Part shown: piece by piece, positions 21,881-34,574 of the stretch
Layout: each line of letters begins with the position of its first letter
How positions within the stretch are numbered: the stretch's first letter is position 1
Assembly: GCA_030280995.1 (NCBI GenBank)
Contig: JASXTE010000010.1
Coordinates: 19,423,823-19,487,822 of the forward strand
Length of the DNA: 64,000 bases
Direction of reading: 5' to 3'
Source of the DNA: Hemileia vastatrix
Lineage: Eukaryota > Basidiomycota > Pucciniomycetes > Pucciniales > Zaghouaniaceae
Position numbers and translations under genes: made by a program
The notes under the pieces: model-generated
The model's input: only the letters and a program-made list of their open reading frames with translations
Database searches by the model: none
What the model was told of the DNA's origin: nothing

Positions 21881-24159
21881 TCATTATGATTCTATAGTAT
21901 ACAAAAAAATATTGAATGTATTGATAAAGAAATTATAAAAATAGAAGACATACTTATTTTAATACAATCCCACAATGATAAACCCAAAAATATCCAAACC
22001 ACCAAAAAATTCTAATTTAAAAAGATTCCAAAAGTGTGCCAAAGTAAAGACAAAAAGTCCCCAAGAGTGCAAATGAAATCAGTAGACTTAAGATTTTCAT
22101 TGGAAGTGTAAAATGCCTGTTAAAAATATGCAAATTGTCATGAGATTCCATTCCAGGAACTTTATTTACTAAGTATGTGATATCAAGTATAATAAAAGTA
22201 AAAATAGTGCAAAAAAAGGATTAACTTTAAATTTAAATATCTTAGCAACCACCAAACAAGATTCAAACCTGTTTGATGGAAGTAAAAAGAAGGCTTATGG
22301 AGAGTTTAGTTCAAAGAGCATGAAATTGAATTAAAACTAACACTAATTTCAACTTTTTTTTGAATATGCACAAAAAAAAGTGATAGTGAAAATGAAAATA
22401 AAAATAATAGTGGTAAATAAGTTCACCATTATCAATATTATTGTCCAATATAGATTGTAGTGTGTATTCATGATAAAAAGTGAGACCTGGTTAACAAAAG
22501 TTGAAAAAAAATTGATTCAAGTGTTTTAGAGAAATTTTCTGAAAAATCATCAAATGCCAATCAAAGTCTAATTTTCAGGCACTTTAATAAAATCTAAGTG
22601 CCTGAATAATCATCTGAATAGCATTTCAAAAGCCCTATTTTCCAATTATGTATTACAAAACAAATAATAGTGAAATTGGGAACAAAGGGCTCAACCTTAA
22701 AGTTCAATATCTCAGAAACCACAGAAAAAAATTAAAAAAAACTTATGTAAAGAAAAGAAAAGAGGACATGAGATTTTAAATAAACCTAACCATAATTCCA
22801 ACCTTTTTTCTAAGTTGAATTAAGATCTGCAAAATGATGGTAAACATAAAAAAATAATTATTAAATAAGTCCACCATTATCAAGATAGGATTCCTACATA
22901 TATTTAACATGAAACTTTAATAGAAAGAAAGAGATATCAGATAGACATGAAAAATACAAACAAGTTGAAACCAAAATTGATGGAAAGGTAGGAAAAAATA
23001 GATTGAGAAAGAGTGAAGTTGGGATTTTCGGGGAAATTGAATATGGAGTAAGTGAAATGCATAATGAATGTGCTATGAATGGATATCAATGACATTGAAA
23101 CAAAAAAAGTGAAATAATTCAAAAACAAAGGCTCAAATTTCAAGATCAATATCTTAGCAGCAACAAGTTTCAGGAAAATTTAGGAACTTCTGCTGGAAAA
23201 AGGTGATGAATCAAGAAATGAAAAAAATGAACTTACTTGGATGAGAAAGATAAAAATTTGAGTCAATATTGTTGATTAAGAAAAATTCAAAAATTTAAAA
23301 AGTTTTGGAATAAAATGATTCAAATATCAGTAAAGGGTGTGTTCCAAGGATTGATGGGTAGAAAGGGAGAATTGTAAGTGACATTTCACAGGCATTTTGT
23401 GGCCAAAATGTGAGTTTTAAAAAAATTGTGCAAAAATTTCTGATTGGAGGTCAGAACTGATTCCCAATTTTGAAACAAGTAACTTTATTCAAAATTTTAG
23501 TGCTTATTTGTAAGACCAGACACCCCCTATTAAAAGAAATTCAAAGAGTAGGTTTTATAGAAAAAATTTGAAGTGAGTAGAATTTATGTTAAATGAAGAA
23601 GGTTCAGAAATAAATTTGTCAGATATAAGAAAAAAATTTTAGAAACTAATCTGGTGATAAATAAAAATTAATCAATGATTTAATTTTTTCTCTAAAGCTT
23701 CTATGGTTCAATATAACATATAAGCTGCATAAAAGATAATATTGAGTTGTTTATATTTCAATTGACACATCTAATGTATTTCTTTAAAATTATTTCCTTA
23801 AAGTAAGTATCTAATAGGGAGTGTCAAACATTACCATATAGGCCATTCAGGCACACCAAAAAAAATATTACCAAGTAAGTAACTTTAATTTAAATTACAT
23901 CAGTGAATACAAAAGTGTTTTTGTTCCTTAAAATACCATCTTTTGGGTACATCTAAGCCTTTCAAGAAATCCATCTCTTTAACTTAATTAGTCAGAACCA
24001 GATACAAACATGCCCATAACTTGATATTTTTCTTCAGGCAATCCATAGGGGCTCATTTATACATGAAAAGTACACTTTGCAACAATTCTTAAGGCACCCT
24101 AAATTCATACTCCAAAACTTAGTTCCTCCCACCTTTATTTTTTTCCCCAAAAAACTAAC

Positions 24160-24660
24160 ATGAGGCCATCACTTTGCAAAATTCTTAAAAAAGCCACTAA
24201 CACTGTGGCCCTTAATATTATTTTTGAGTCTGATACAGATTCTAATGCTAAATTAGGTTCTATTTATATGATTAATCTGTTAGAGAACCACTACCTTACT
24301 TCCCAAACACCTTCTACTCACCATAAACCACAAAATCCACTTTAAAAATTCTCTGAAATTCCTGAACCTAGCTTTCAAAATATTTCCCAAACTACTTATC
24401 ATAGTTTTAAATGGATTCATGATTTTATACATGATCATTCCATTTTTCATAAAGACTCCCATTTCACACAGTGGGATTCTGAAATATAAGTCTCTGTGAA
24501 TCTTTTGGGGTTTGGTTCAAATGGGAATGGTGCTTCTATTACTTATCATGAGAGCCTCTTCAGTATAGGTCATAGAAAAGTAGATTTATACACCAAGAAA
24601 AACATCTTAGCCATCTGTTAATTTCAATCACAATTCATGGCATGGCCCACTAAGGAGTTT
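24160..24660 (+). pseudogene. PIF/Harbinger-like transposase remnant (element 2)
   Basis: ATG 24160 opens a frame with an acidic ESDTDSN stretch, as in the other copies. It stops near 24343, but the same frame continues with HSFKWIHDFIHDHSIFH and, after another stop near 24487, with LLGFGSNGNGASITYHESLF and SIGHRKVDLYTKKNILAI. This order (helical region, N-G-N-G turn, then G-x-V-x-x-Y-T) is typical of the part upstream of the DDE core in PIF/Harbinger transposases. The catalytic core itself was not recovered. Confidence 0.65.
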
Positions 24661-25109
24661 AGACCATAAAACTCAATTTTTTCATTTTTAATTCTTGTCA
24701 TCTTTTTATTTTTACTTGTATATGTGTCTAAAATAATTTTTCAAAAAAATTTATATTTCTTTTTTTTATAAAAATATAAAAAAAAGACAAAACCCTCCCT
24801 AGAAATTTACTATGGGAGGGGGTGAAGATTACCAAATCTTCAGTTCTTTTTTAAAATTAATAAGTAAAAAAGTCCAAAAAAATCCAACTAAATAAAAATA
24901 ATGGTGTTCAGCATACTACCCAAAAATTATTTCAGATGTGACCTAAGATAAAAACAAAATATGATAAGGAAGTTTATTTTGACCTCAATCAATCAATAAA
25001 TTGTTTGAATCATTGACTTAATACAGAAGAAAGGCCTAATAGCCCATTACTTGAATTAGATAATTATCTTTAATGAGTGATAAATTATAAATTTAAGAAA
25101 TAAAAATAA

Positions 25110-25262
25110 AAATTTGGAGAATTCTTTAATTACCATACTTGGCCTTCCTTCCTAAAGTTTTAGTATTCATTGAACCTTTACCCCTAAATTTAATTACTTG
25201 ATTTATCAAGCTTTGTTTGCTCTAGAATGAAAAGCTAATATTAGTAAGCTTTTCACAAGATT
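25110..25262 (-). pseudogene. Degraded copy of the unknown minus-strand ORF
   Basis: Aligns by eye with 47500-47655 in element 3, including the shared end TTTTCACAAGATTCTAAC. It is too decayed to read. Its presence in three elements suggests it was once part of the transposon. Confidence 0.4.
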
Positions 25263-26319
25263 CTAACCCAAAAATTGCTTGCATCAATAAAAAAACACAA
25301 AAAATACAAATAGAGTTAGAAAACAACATGGAAATGTGCTGGTGGTATTATAAAGTTGTTCCCAATAAAAAAAATCATGGAAAATTCTCAAAAAAAGCCA
25401 TGGAATTACATGGAAATGTTTTCAGGAATAATTTTAAAAAAATGAAAAAATAAAACCAAAAAATATAGGAAGTCAGGTGGGGAAAGAATAGAAAACAAAA
25501 AAAATGCAGGAATCCAGGGGAGAAAAAAGAATATAAAACAAGAATAAAACCTTACATCAGTGTGAAAAGAAAATAGAAAAAAAAACAGAAGGAAGTACTA
25601 GCCTGGGTTTGGGGTTAGAGGAACCTAAAATTAAAGAAAAAAAGCAATAAAAATGAAAAATGTCAGAAAGGTAGACAAGTCAAAGAGAGAAAATAAAGAA
25701 AAATAGGACAAATGATAGAATAAAAAAAAGGTGTCAAAGAATGGAAAAATACTAACAAAGATTTGGTGAGATAAGAAAACCTGAAATGAGGAAAAGAATA
25801 AAAAATTATCTTGATAAGGTGATGATAGAAGAAATGAAAAGGTAAAACTGAAATTTATGAAGAATATATAAATTTGAGTTAGTAAATTTGATGATGAAAA
25901 AAAGAAACTGGATGACATGCAGTAGATTTGGGAATGTATGTATCTGTGAGAATAATTGTTTTTTTTAAATGGTGCAACAGTGTGAGATATTTAACCTCAT
26001 GTTTTACATGCCTAACCTCAATTCAGTTGTCTATGATACCTCTTGGGATGACATTTTAAGACTGAAGTCAGCCAGGCATGTATGGTAAGGCTTGAGACCC
26101 CCTAATGAATATTGAATATGCAAGTATACAGTGCATGTAATATGATTTTAATATTTAATTGAAATTTGGTGAAAAAAAGAATCTTTGCATTTCAATCATT
26201 TTGTTTTACTTTAGGCTACTTTTGGGGTGGAGAAGAGCCATTAGTAGTCATATTAATCATTTTAATGATAAGAATCTGGCCAATATATTATGACCCTCTA
26301 ATTCAGAATTATAGTTTTA

Positions 26320-27330
26320 CCTTCTTTTAGCTGTGTGCTGACACATGCAGGAAATATAATTCTGATATTTCATCAAACATTTTCAACAAGTGAATTTATG
26401 CACACTTGAACAAAAATGGCAGTCAATAAAATGTTTTTTGAGCCCATGAAAAACCTGCTCATGGGACTTACAAGAATATTTGGGCTAACATGGCCTGAAA
26501 AATTTATTAAATTGTTTGTTTAGTTGTACTTTTGCTTTGATGATGGGCTTTTTTCTGATGGTGCATGAATTACTTCAATTGGTGTAGAGAATTGTATAAT
26601 TCTAGCTATAGGCCTTGACATAGGAATTTGGAGAAAAACTTGAAAGAAAAAATTCTTTCCCCTTAGAAAAACAAGGTGAGATTATTTTTCCAAAGAAAAT
26701 TAGAGACCTGTTATAAATAACACTCCTTATAAAATTCTTGACTTCCTAACAAGTCAAGACAGTAACCACTAGTATACTACTTAAAACCAATAACACCTTA
26801 AATTCAAGGAAAACCTCATACCAAAAAAAAAACCAACAGTGACTTGATTGTATTTCAACAGAAATGATACTATGTTCAGGCTGCAATAATACACCAGAGC
26901 CAAGAGTTACAAGAGTTGAGATCACCAAAAAGCTAATGTTTCACCAAGAATGCATTTAATGATGCTATAAAACACTAAGATAAAGATAAAAAAGTAAAGA
27001 TACCGGAATATGAGATGGTGGCTAAAGTTACTTCTATATGCCTTTATATTTTCCCACACATCTGTATATAATGTCTCCTAAACTTTACACTCTAAAAAAG
27101 CTATTCTGCATACAAAAATGCATATAAAACCTTAAAAACCACTTACTCAGATTTATAAAGCCAATGCAGATGGCCCAGATTGTCTGAAGAAACTCTACAA
27201 GGCACAAAAACACTGAAAAAACTAATAAAAACACAAATATGTGGGATAAAAGTACAAAAATAAAAAATAAAATTCATGAAGAAAGTTGGAATATCCAATA
27301 GACTGTTTTGGAAACCAATCCTGAAACAAT
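26320..27330. repeat. Dispersed repeat, units a and b, first copy
   Basis: Unit a (about 26320-26590) matches 27480-27770, and unit b (about 26590-27330) matches 34575-35335, both in direct orientation. Shared landmarks are GCATGRATTAYTTCAATTGG in unit a and the end block GGAAACCAATYCTGMAACA in unit b. Together they look like an old direct duplication later split by element D. No coding sequence was recognised. Confidence 0.55.
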
Positions 27331-27479
27331 ATTTTTCTTTCAGAAATTGAAAAAAATAGCAATAGAACTCAAAATGATCCAACTAAAAAACCAGCACCAA
27401 ATATACAAAATAAGGCAATATCCATGCTTATATGTGGAATTGACAATTATCACATCATCATTTAATGTTCTTTTTGGTC

Positions 27480-27770
27480 AGAATGGTGATTATAACTTCT
27501 TTGAGCCGTGTGTTTAAACATTGAGGCAATATAAGTCTAGCAGTTAACTAATCATTTTTAACAAGGGTAAATTTTCACACTTGCACTAAAATATTTTTCA
27601 CAAAAAAGATAATTTTAGCCTGTGCACCACCTTCTTATGGGATTTACAGGAATATTTGTGTTACCATGGCCTAAAAATCACCTTATACGGTAACAATAGT
27701 TGTATTTTTGCTTTGATGATTGGGTATTTTATGGTGCATGGATTATTTCAATTGGAAATTATCAGGTTAT
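27480..27770. repeat. Second copy of unit a
   Basis: Matches 26320-26590 at moderate identity in the same orientation. Element D begins about 100 bases to the right, and the matching unit b is found beyond it at 34575. Confidence 0.5.
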
Positions 27771-27876
27771 TATTTTGTGCCCCTTTTTGCATATGAGATG
27801 TCAAAAAAGTTGGCCAATGAAAAATTTGTTATTTAAGTACAAAATTCCCATAGAAAAGCTTCTATGAGGAAGGATT

Positions 27877-28185
27877 TGTTAAGAACTAAGAAGGAAGACT
27901 ACTACTAGCACTGACACTATCCTGGGATGGGACTGAGTATACTACTAATCAGTGAGACTAACTAGACTGACTATGTTGGGATTACCAAAAGTGATATGGG
28001 AATGACTATGCTAATACAGTAGTGAGACTAAGAAGTAACTGGATTACTATATAAGTTGTCTGATGAGGAGTGCTCCACAGAAGCTTCTCAATATAACCCA
28101 TTTATGCAATATCTCCTCTTTCTCCTCTCACAATGCATAGCATCCATAGCACTTCTCCTCCTCACCTCTCAACAAAATTCTAAAA
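27877..28185 (-). repeat. 3' LTR of element D
   Basis: Aligns base for base in length with 33140-33448, sharing blocks such as GACTACTACTAGCACTGACA and AGTAACTGGATTACTATATA. The exact ends were set from the candidate target duplication and are uncertain by a few bases. Confidence 0.75.
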
Positions 28186-28197
28186 TTAACCCCTCTT

Positions 28198-31100
28198 TTA
28201 CCCCTCCTGCCTCCTGTTCTCCTTCTCAAACTCCTTCAACTTTTCATTAGCGTTTTCCAAATTTTCCACCGGTTCCCAGGACCTATCCCCAACCCCATAT
28301 CCTTTCCAATGCACTAGATACTGAACCCTTCCCCTGTACACCTTAAAAATAACTTTTTCCACCTCAAAAAACTCTTCATTTTCTACCTGGATTGGTGCTG
28401 GTGGCTCCTCTGGATACCCTGGGATTGTATCTTCTTTTTATTTTGTGTGAAATGAAATGTTGAAGACTGGATTTACTTTTCTCATTTATATTGGTAGTTC
28501 TAGTTCATAAGCTGAGTCAGATAACCTGCCTTTGACTTTGAATTGCCCCACTTTCTTGTGTTCTAATTTAGCACTGGGGCGCAATGTGGAAAGGAAATGT
28601 AAGCTTTACCAAACCTTGTCACCTACCTGTAGTACACAATGCTGAGCCCTTCCTTGATCATGATGGCACTTCAATTATTTTTGAGATAACTTGAGAGCTT
28701 GTTCTAGTTCTTGATGTATACTCAATACTCTTTTGATCTTCTCCTCCACTTCTGGGACTTGTAATGTGGATGGGGTACCAATTGAGAATTTTGGGTGGTA
28801 TCCATAGATGGCGTAGAAGTGTGACACACCTGTTGCAGCATGTGTCTGGTTATTGTATGAGAATTCAGCCAGTTGTAACATCTGCACTCTGTCATCTAGC
28901 TAATAGTTAATGAAATGGAGAAAATATTGTTCAATTGCCTTATTCACTATCTCAGCTTGCCCGCCAGTCTGTGGATGCCATGCTGTTGAAAAGATGGGCT
29001 TAATGTTCAGTTTCTTGTACATCGCTTTCAGCAGCTTAGAGTTAAAAGTATTTCCCCTATCTGATACTATAATTTTAGGTAGTCCATGTAATTTCCAGAA
29101 AATTTCCACCATTAAGTCTGCAATACCCTCTGATGTAACCTTAGTAGTGGTGGAGATGAAGTGTGCCATCTTGGTGAAGCAGTCAACTACTGTGAGGATA
29201 GCATTCTTTCCTTGAGACTTGGGTAATTCCACTATAAAATTATAGGAGATCTCCCTCCATGGATCTTTGGAAATTTTTAGTGGAATTTGTGGTGCTGTTG
29301 TTGGACTAGCCTTCTTCCTCTGACAAGAGCTGCATGCCACTACATGGCACTAGATGTCTGCTTTCTGGGACTTACAGTAAGAATTAAAATTAACTAGCTC
29401 CACAGTATTCAGAAGAACTTGGTTTCCTTCCATTTGGGAATCATTCCTTGATTTCACAACCTTCCCCTTGAGCACCTCATCATTTGGCACCACTACCCTT
29501 CCATTCCAATACAGTGCTTTCCCTTCTTGGTGTTACTCTTATAACCCTTTCCTTTCCAATAACACCTTTGATAAAAGTGCCTTCATCAAACTTTTCACTC
29601 TCTCATCCTTTTCCTGCCCTCTTCTTACCCATTACATCAAATCCTCATCTTCAAATTCCACTTTGTCTAGAATTACCCTCTCATCAAAACCCCCCTTCAA
29701 CAATGTTGCCCCAAAAGTTTGTAGTTGGCCCAGTGCTGGGCACAAGTCAGGACATTGTGATAACACATCAGGTTTTCCATTTTTCTTCCCTGGTCAGAAT
29801 GTAACAAAAAAGTTAATTCTACTTAGCAGTTATTCCCAGTGTGCCTTCTGGCGAGTCAGCTTTTTTGTGGTAAGAAAGGTTTCCACATTTTTATGATCAA
29901 TGTAAATGATAACTTGTAACCTGTGAGGCCTTCCATCCAAATAATGGCACAAGGTGGGTACTGCTTCTACTAGTGCCAATAACTCCTAATCATATATTTC
30001 ATAGTTTAATTTGGAACCTAGTAGTGTTTGTGAAAAATAAGCTATTGTGTGCAAGACATTTTAAGAATTTTATTGAGATAATACTGCACCTAGTGCAAAA
30101 TCTGAACAGTCACATTACAGAACAAATGGCTTTAATAATTCAGAGATTTTAAGAATAGGGGCTGTCACAAATTGGCTTTTAAGGAAGTCAAATAAATCTT
30201 GTTTCCTACTTTTCAAGATATATTTGGCTTCCTTCTTTGTGATGTCATGAAATGGTCAGAAAATATGGGAGTAATTTTCAATAAAACAGCAGTAAAAATT
30301 TACAAAACCTAGGAATGACTGAAGCTTTTTTACTGATGCTGGTGTTAGCCATTCTTTTACTGCGTTTACTTTTCTCCTGATCCATTTTCACCTTATTTTT
30401 TGAAATGATAATACCCAAGTAGGGGATTTCACTCACTGAGAAGACACATTTCTCCATCTTTAACCATACTTAGGCTTCCCTCAAGTGCTTCAAACAGTCC
30501 TTTACAAGTATCTGATGTTCTTCAAATGATCTGGAGTAAAACAAGATGTCATCCAGTTATACCACTACATCTATCCATATTTTGTCTCTGAATATGCTGT
30601 TGGTGAAGTATTGGAAAGTGACAGGTGCACTACATGGACCAAATGGAATTAGCAACCATTCAAAATGACCAAATTTAGTGCATAAATCCAATTTGTGTTA
30701 ATCTCCTTCTTTTAAATGTATGTTGTGGTAACCTGCACTATGATCTAGAGATGTAAAGATTTAGAAACTTTGAAGACTATAAATTATCTCACTAGTCAAG
30801 TGAAGGGGATATCTGTTATTTACCTTCAGCGCATTTCACCTTATGAAATAAATACAAGGTCTTAGTGACCCATCCTTTTTTTGTGAAAATCTGACAGGGG
30901 CAGACTAGGGAGATTTGGATTCCCTAATAAAACCATTATTTAAATTTTCATAAATCATCTCTTTTAACACTGTTGACTCTAGGGTTGATAATGGGATTAT
31001 GTGGCTAAATTTAGGGGTTGTGCCTGGCATCAGATCAATGAAAAAGTCATATGGTTTATGAGGTGGTGGGGTCTTGAACTCTTCCTCTCAAAACAGTGGA

Positions 31101-32100
31101 GAAAATTCCAAACAAGCCTCAAGGACCATCTCCTTGAGGCTTTTTGTTGGCTTTGAGGATTGGACCCTGGCTGAAATCTTGAAAGATATGTTCCAAGCTG
31201 TTGCATCACATTAAATTTCCTCTACTTCCTCAAGCACCCCCTCTAAGTCCTGGGAATTAGCATCAAGAGAAAGTGTCAGCTCTTACAGCAAGTCTACTGA
31301 TGATAATGAAACACCAAGAGACTTTCTGGGAGGGGCCCCTGACCCCTGAAGAGGCCAGGGGACAAATACTTTCTCTGTGCCATTCACCTTTTCATCTTTC
31401 ATCTTCCAACTTCCCTTTTCTTTGTTGCAACTTCTCCTGTTCTTGGTGCAGGTTACCCTCTTTCTGCTCCTCCCCAGTGCTTCCCATTGGTGCCCCATCC
31501 CCAGCCTGCTGCTTAAAATCAAGAGGAAGCATCAGTTTTGGTTGCAAGCCAACTTATGATAGCAAAACATCAAAAGAGTTGCTGGGATGGGCCCCTGACC
31601 CCTGAGGGGGCCAGGGGGCCAATACTTTAGCACCAGCATACCTTTTCCTTCCCATATGAACCTTCTTTTTCCTCCAATCAATTTTTGGGTTATATCTGTG
31701 TAGTCATGTCATCCCCAGTACAATTTTGCACTGGTCTTTCAGGCTTGTTGCATATGCCCTCAACTGCAACTCCCTTCCTTCACACCAAAACCTGCAAAAA
31801 ACCTTTTCTCTTAATTCTCCTCCCTCACCTGGGGATCTGTCATACATAATTAGATGCCTAGGGTGTTCCAATTTTTCTTTTTTCTTTTTACTTCTCTGTA
31901 AAAAAATTGTTAGAAATAAAACAGTCTGTTGCCCCACATTCCAGCAGGGCTTGTACATTTGTTGTGGCATCAAGGGTCCTTAAAGGCAAATTTAGTCTAA
32001 TTCAATTATAATTTACTTCAAGTGGCTTAAACGCTGATAATTATTCTACTATTTATTCCTTATCCTTTCCCTCTAATCTTCTCAGGGAGGGCACAACCTT
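28198..32100 (-). pseudogene. pol of element D: protease, RT, integrase, chromodomain; broken
   Basis: Read on the minus strand: a protease end (KIVLGMTWLHRYNPKIDW, near 31705), RT blocks AGYHNIHLKEG (near 30715) and L-D-D-I-L-F-Y-S with a stop in place of the tyrosine before it (near 30555), then integrase. The integrase core at 28900-29340 keeps C-x2-C, the D of VVDCFTKMAHF, the D of IIVSDRGN and the glutamate after WHPQTGGQAE. The C-terminal part (28675-28887) has the EFSYNNQTHAATG block. It ends in a clear chromodomain (RVQYLVHWKGYG...SWEP, near 28300-28360) and a stop at 28198-28200. Many internal stops exclude function. The chromodomain makes it a chromovirus; such domains are known to guide integration toward heterochromatin. 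Confidence 0.85.
31270..31650. repeat. Direct duplication inside element D
   Basis: A segment of about 115 bp near 31270-31385 recurs near 31530-31650. Both copies contain the GC-rich core GGGCCCCTGACCCCTGA followed by GGCCAGGGG. It lies between protease and RT in the minus-strand order. Confidence 0.6.
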
Positions 32101-33103
32101 CACTTCCAAGCACTGTATTTTACCTGCACCTTTCCTGCCCTATCCTCCACCTCACTAACCCTTATTTTTACTTTATACTCCCTTTCCAGATGACAACCAC
32201 TCCCACATTGGAGGTACACCCCTCTACTCATACGCCTCTGTTATTCCTCATCAGATAGCCTTTTTTTCACTAGCACTATGTGCATTTACTGCATCAATAT
32301 CCATGGCTTTTGCATCCCTGGAACTGGCCCCACTTGATGAGGCATAGTTGCACCACTGATGGGCGCCACTCCAACCATCCATCCACTGATTCATAAACTC
32401 ATTATCAATTTGGATGACCAGCTTCATGAGTTCTTGGAGGGGAGTTGGAAAAGGGTGACTGATTAGGACATTCCTGATTTTTTTCAAGAGCCCATTTCTG
32501 AAGTAAAAAATGAGTTCTCTGTCTCCCCATGTTGTAATATAGCTGGCATGGCCCTGGAATTCTGACACATACTTGGAAACAGAGTGCTTCTGTTGCAACT
32601 GGTTGAGAGTGTGCTCTGATGTTGTGGCCACATAAGGGTTTTATAAAGGCCAGTAAAAAAGCTTCCATGAAATTATGGAAAGTTGTTTCCAGATTGCCAT
32701 CTCCAAGGAGGTCCTTAGTATATGGCCTTTCCTAGAATGCCTGCTCATCTGTGAGGTAAGAGATTGAAAACTCAAATTTTTATCACTAATATGGGAGCTA
32801 ATGACTTTTGAGCAGGACATAAAGGTCTATCTGAAATGTGTACTGATCCTCCCAGGGGCCTTGATTTCCATCAAAGATTTCTGGGACTGCAATTTTTGGG
32901 ATTTTAACAAGCGTAGCTGGTGTCATAGACAGTGCCTGTACCTGAGCTTTGGCATCATCCAGTTCTGCTTCCATCAGGACACAGTATGAGGGCCATTCCT
33001 CAGCTAGACATTCCATGACTCTGGTGTTTTTTTCTTGCAAATGTGCCATTTTTTCTTACATTTCAGCAAGGGTTTCTGCATCAGGTTGACCTCAGGGATT
33101 CAT
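32101..33103 (-). pseudogene. gag of element D, broken
   Basis: The minus-strand frame starts at ATG 33103 and meets stops within its first 20 codons. It then reads an acidic helical region ending KIPKIAVPEIFDGNQGPW (32798-33049), typical of the segment before the retrotransposon Gag core. The Gag core follows at 32251-32631, with a strand of LQQKHSVSKYVSEFQGHASY. A degraded zinc-knuckle-like Cys pattern lies near 32200. Confidence 0.7.
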
Positions 33104-33139
33104 TTTTCTTTAGTAGTGCGCCAATTAGGATTGGAAAAA

Positions 33140-33448
33140 TTTTGAGACCTAAGAAGGCAGACTACTACTAGCACTGACACTAGCCTTGGATGGGACTGAT
33201 TATGCTACTAAGAAGCGAGACTAACTAGACTGACTATGCTAATATTAGCAAAAGTGAGATGTGACTAACTATGCTGATACAGATGTGAGACTTAGAAGTA
33301 ACTGGATTACTATATAAGTTTTCCAATCAGGAGTACTCCACAGAACTTTCCCCATATAACCCCTTTATGCAATATACCCTCTTCCGCCTCTCACAATGTA
33401 TAGCACCCATACTGCTCCTTCTCCTCACCTCTCAACCAAATCCTAAAA
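33140..33448 (-). repeat. 5' LTR of element D
   Basis: Second copy of the 309-bp LTR. On the minus strand a TGGCGC sequence lies about 18 bases inside its inner end and may be the decayed primer site. Confidence 0.75.
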
Positions 33449-33750
33449 GGATTTTAGCAAATGATGGAAAGTGATATTTGAGTATAAAATTATAATACAA
33501 AAATAGAAAGTGAGATGAAGAAGAAGGTTAGCAAATGATGGAATGTGATATTTTTAGTTTAACATTGATATGGAAGAGGTTCATATGAGATGGGAAAAAA
33601 TCTGGAAAATGACTGAATGTTTTATTTAAGCAGAAAAGAATATATTAAAAATGGAAAGTGAGGTGAATACAAAGTTAGAAAATATTAAGTGGAAAGTGAG
33701 AAGGGTGATAAGTGAGAAAATGATGAAATTTTATTTTGGAACATAAAATT

Positions 33751-34010
33751 CACTACACAATATAGGGGGTAGACTTGCTAGCAAGTCCTCAACCTGAACT
33801 CAGATAGAGCTCAGATGGAACTCAGACTGAACTCATACTGAACCCATACTGAATCTTACTTGAACACCCACCTAAAACTTTTATTTTGAGTGGTTTTCAT
33901 CCCTGATTGTATGGTTCCTTTATCAATAGCTCAATGTGTGTTCAATCTGTGGTGAGTTTGGGTCCAAGGTTTCAGACTCACTAGCAAGTCCACCCCCATA
34001 TTGTGTGGTG
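33751..34010. mobile_element. MITE-like element of 260 bp
   Basis: The ends CACTACACAATATAGGGGG and, inverted, CACCACACAATATGGGGGTGG match over about 30 bases. ATT flanks both sides, the same three-base target as the PIF/Harbinger-like elements here. A perfect palindrome, GACTTGCTAGCAAGTC, lies at 33772-33787 near the left end. Between the ends are degenerate GAACTCAGAT-type short repeats. There is no coding capacity, so it would need a transposase supplied elsewhere. Confidence 0.7.
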
Positions 34011-34574
34011 ATTTTGACGAAAATTTTTCAAGTGCAACTGATGAATATATTAAACTTTATAAATTTGAATAAAATTGAAGATTTTTTATGAAAAAATAAA
34101 GTGTGAAAAATTTCAGAGAAATTTTACTTGAAGGCAAACAAAATTTACTAAATTAGTTCTGGTCATTTCCTGGATGAGCTATGATGAAAGAAAAAACTCA
34201 CTTTCAACTTTCATGTTTCCCCATGATTTTTCCTGATGTAAGTCACTCTCACACCTCCTTTTTTGGATTTCCAGTGATCTTTTTTTTCTTCTATCTTTTT
34301 GGATTTTTTGGCTTATTTTTTGCACTCATTTATACATTGGTTTACACTTGTTTTTTAAATCATTTTTGTTCTTGTTTTTTTGTTCATTTATTCTCATTTT
34401 TGCCCCTATTTTTATGGGCTTTTCAGAAGTGGTCAAGCACATATTTTTTATTTTTTTTTGGAAAATTCTTGGGGAATTTTTTGCTTAGAATTTGTTGAAT
34501 TTCAGAAGAAAAAATTTATTTTTCAGTTAACTCTTGGGGAATTTCTTGGCTTGTATTTTTGTGGTTGTGTAAAG
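34011..34574. other. Pyrimidine-rich sequence without a supported gene
   Basis: A 105-codon frame at 34181-34498 is rich in Phe and Leu because the DNA is T-rich. It shows no conserved motif and was not called. Confidence 0.5.

Larger units (their letters stand above)
20151..23528. mobile_element. PIF/Harbinger-like DNA transposon 1, decayed
   Basis: Left end AGGGGGTGTCAGTCC and right end, read inward, AGGGGGTGTCTGGTC form terminal inverted repeats. Both are flanked by ATT (20148-20150 and 23529-23531). Inside are a broken transposase on the plus strand (20434-21120), a degraded minus-strand segment also found in elements 2 and 3 (near 21716-21880), and a region (22230-23150) that aligns with 48180-48800. 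Three-base target duplications and the transposase resemblance point to PIF/Harbinger; the target would be ATT rather than the usual TWA. Confidence 0.7.
23816..26103. mobile_element. PIF/Harbinger-like DNA transposon 2, decayed
   Basis: The left end AGGGAGTGTCAA...TTACCATA and the inverted right end AGGGGGTCTCAA...TTACCATA match over about 28 bases with mismatches. AAT flanks both ends (23813-23815 and 26104-26106). It contains a transposase remnant on the plus strand and a degraded minus-strand segment shared with elements 1 and 3. It lies 287 bases from element 1. Confidence 0.7.
27877..33448 (-). mobile_element. Old Ty3/gypsy chromovirus D on the minus strand
   Basis: Two direct copies of a 309-bp LTR (27877-28185 and 33140-33448) flank broken gag, protease, RT, integrase and a chromodomain, all on the minus strand. 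GGATT is found on both outer sides (27872-27876 and 33449-33453), a likely five-base target duplication. The LTR copies differ at many sites, so the insertion is much older than element A or family B copy 3. Confidence 0.85.

Noticed and set aside
25631..25918. 95-codon minus-strand ORF rich in Phe and Ser
   Set aside because: Complement of an A-rich tract within a decayed transposon; composition artefact.
28056..28250. 64-codon plus-strand ORF
   Set aside because: It overlaps the LTR and the end of the chromodomain on the other strand; shadow frame.
31273..31605. Plus-strand ORFs within element D (also 29468-29896)
   Set aside because: They are antisense to broken pol of element D and show no domain.
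34181..34498. 105-codon hydrophobic ORF as a membrane protein
   Set aside because: The Phe and Leu content follows from T-rich DNA; no start context, neighbour or homology supports it.
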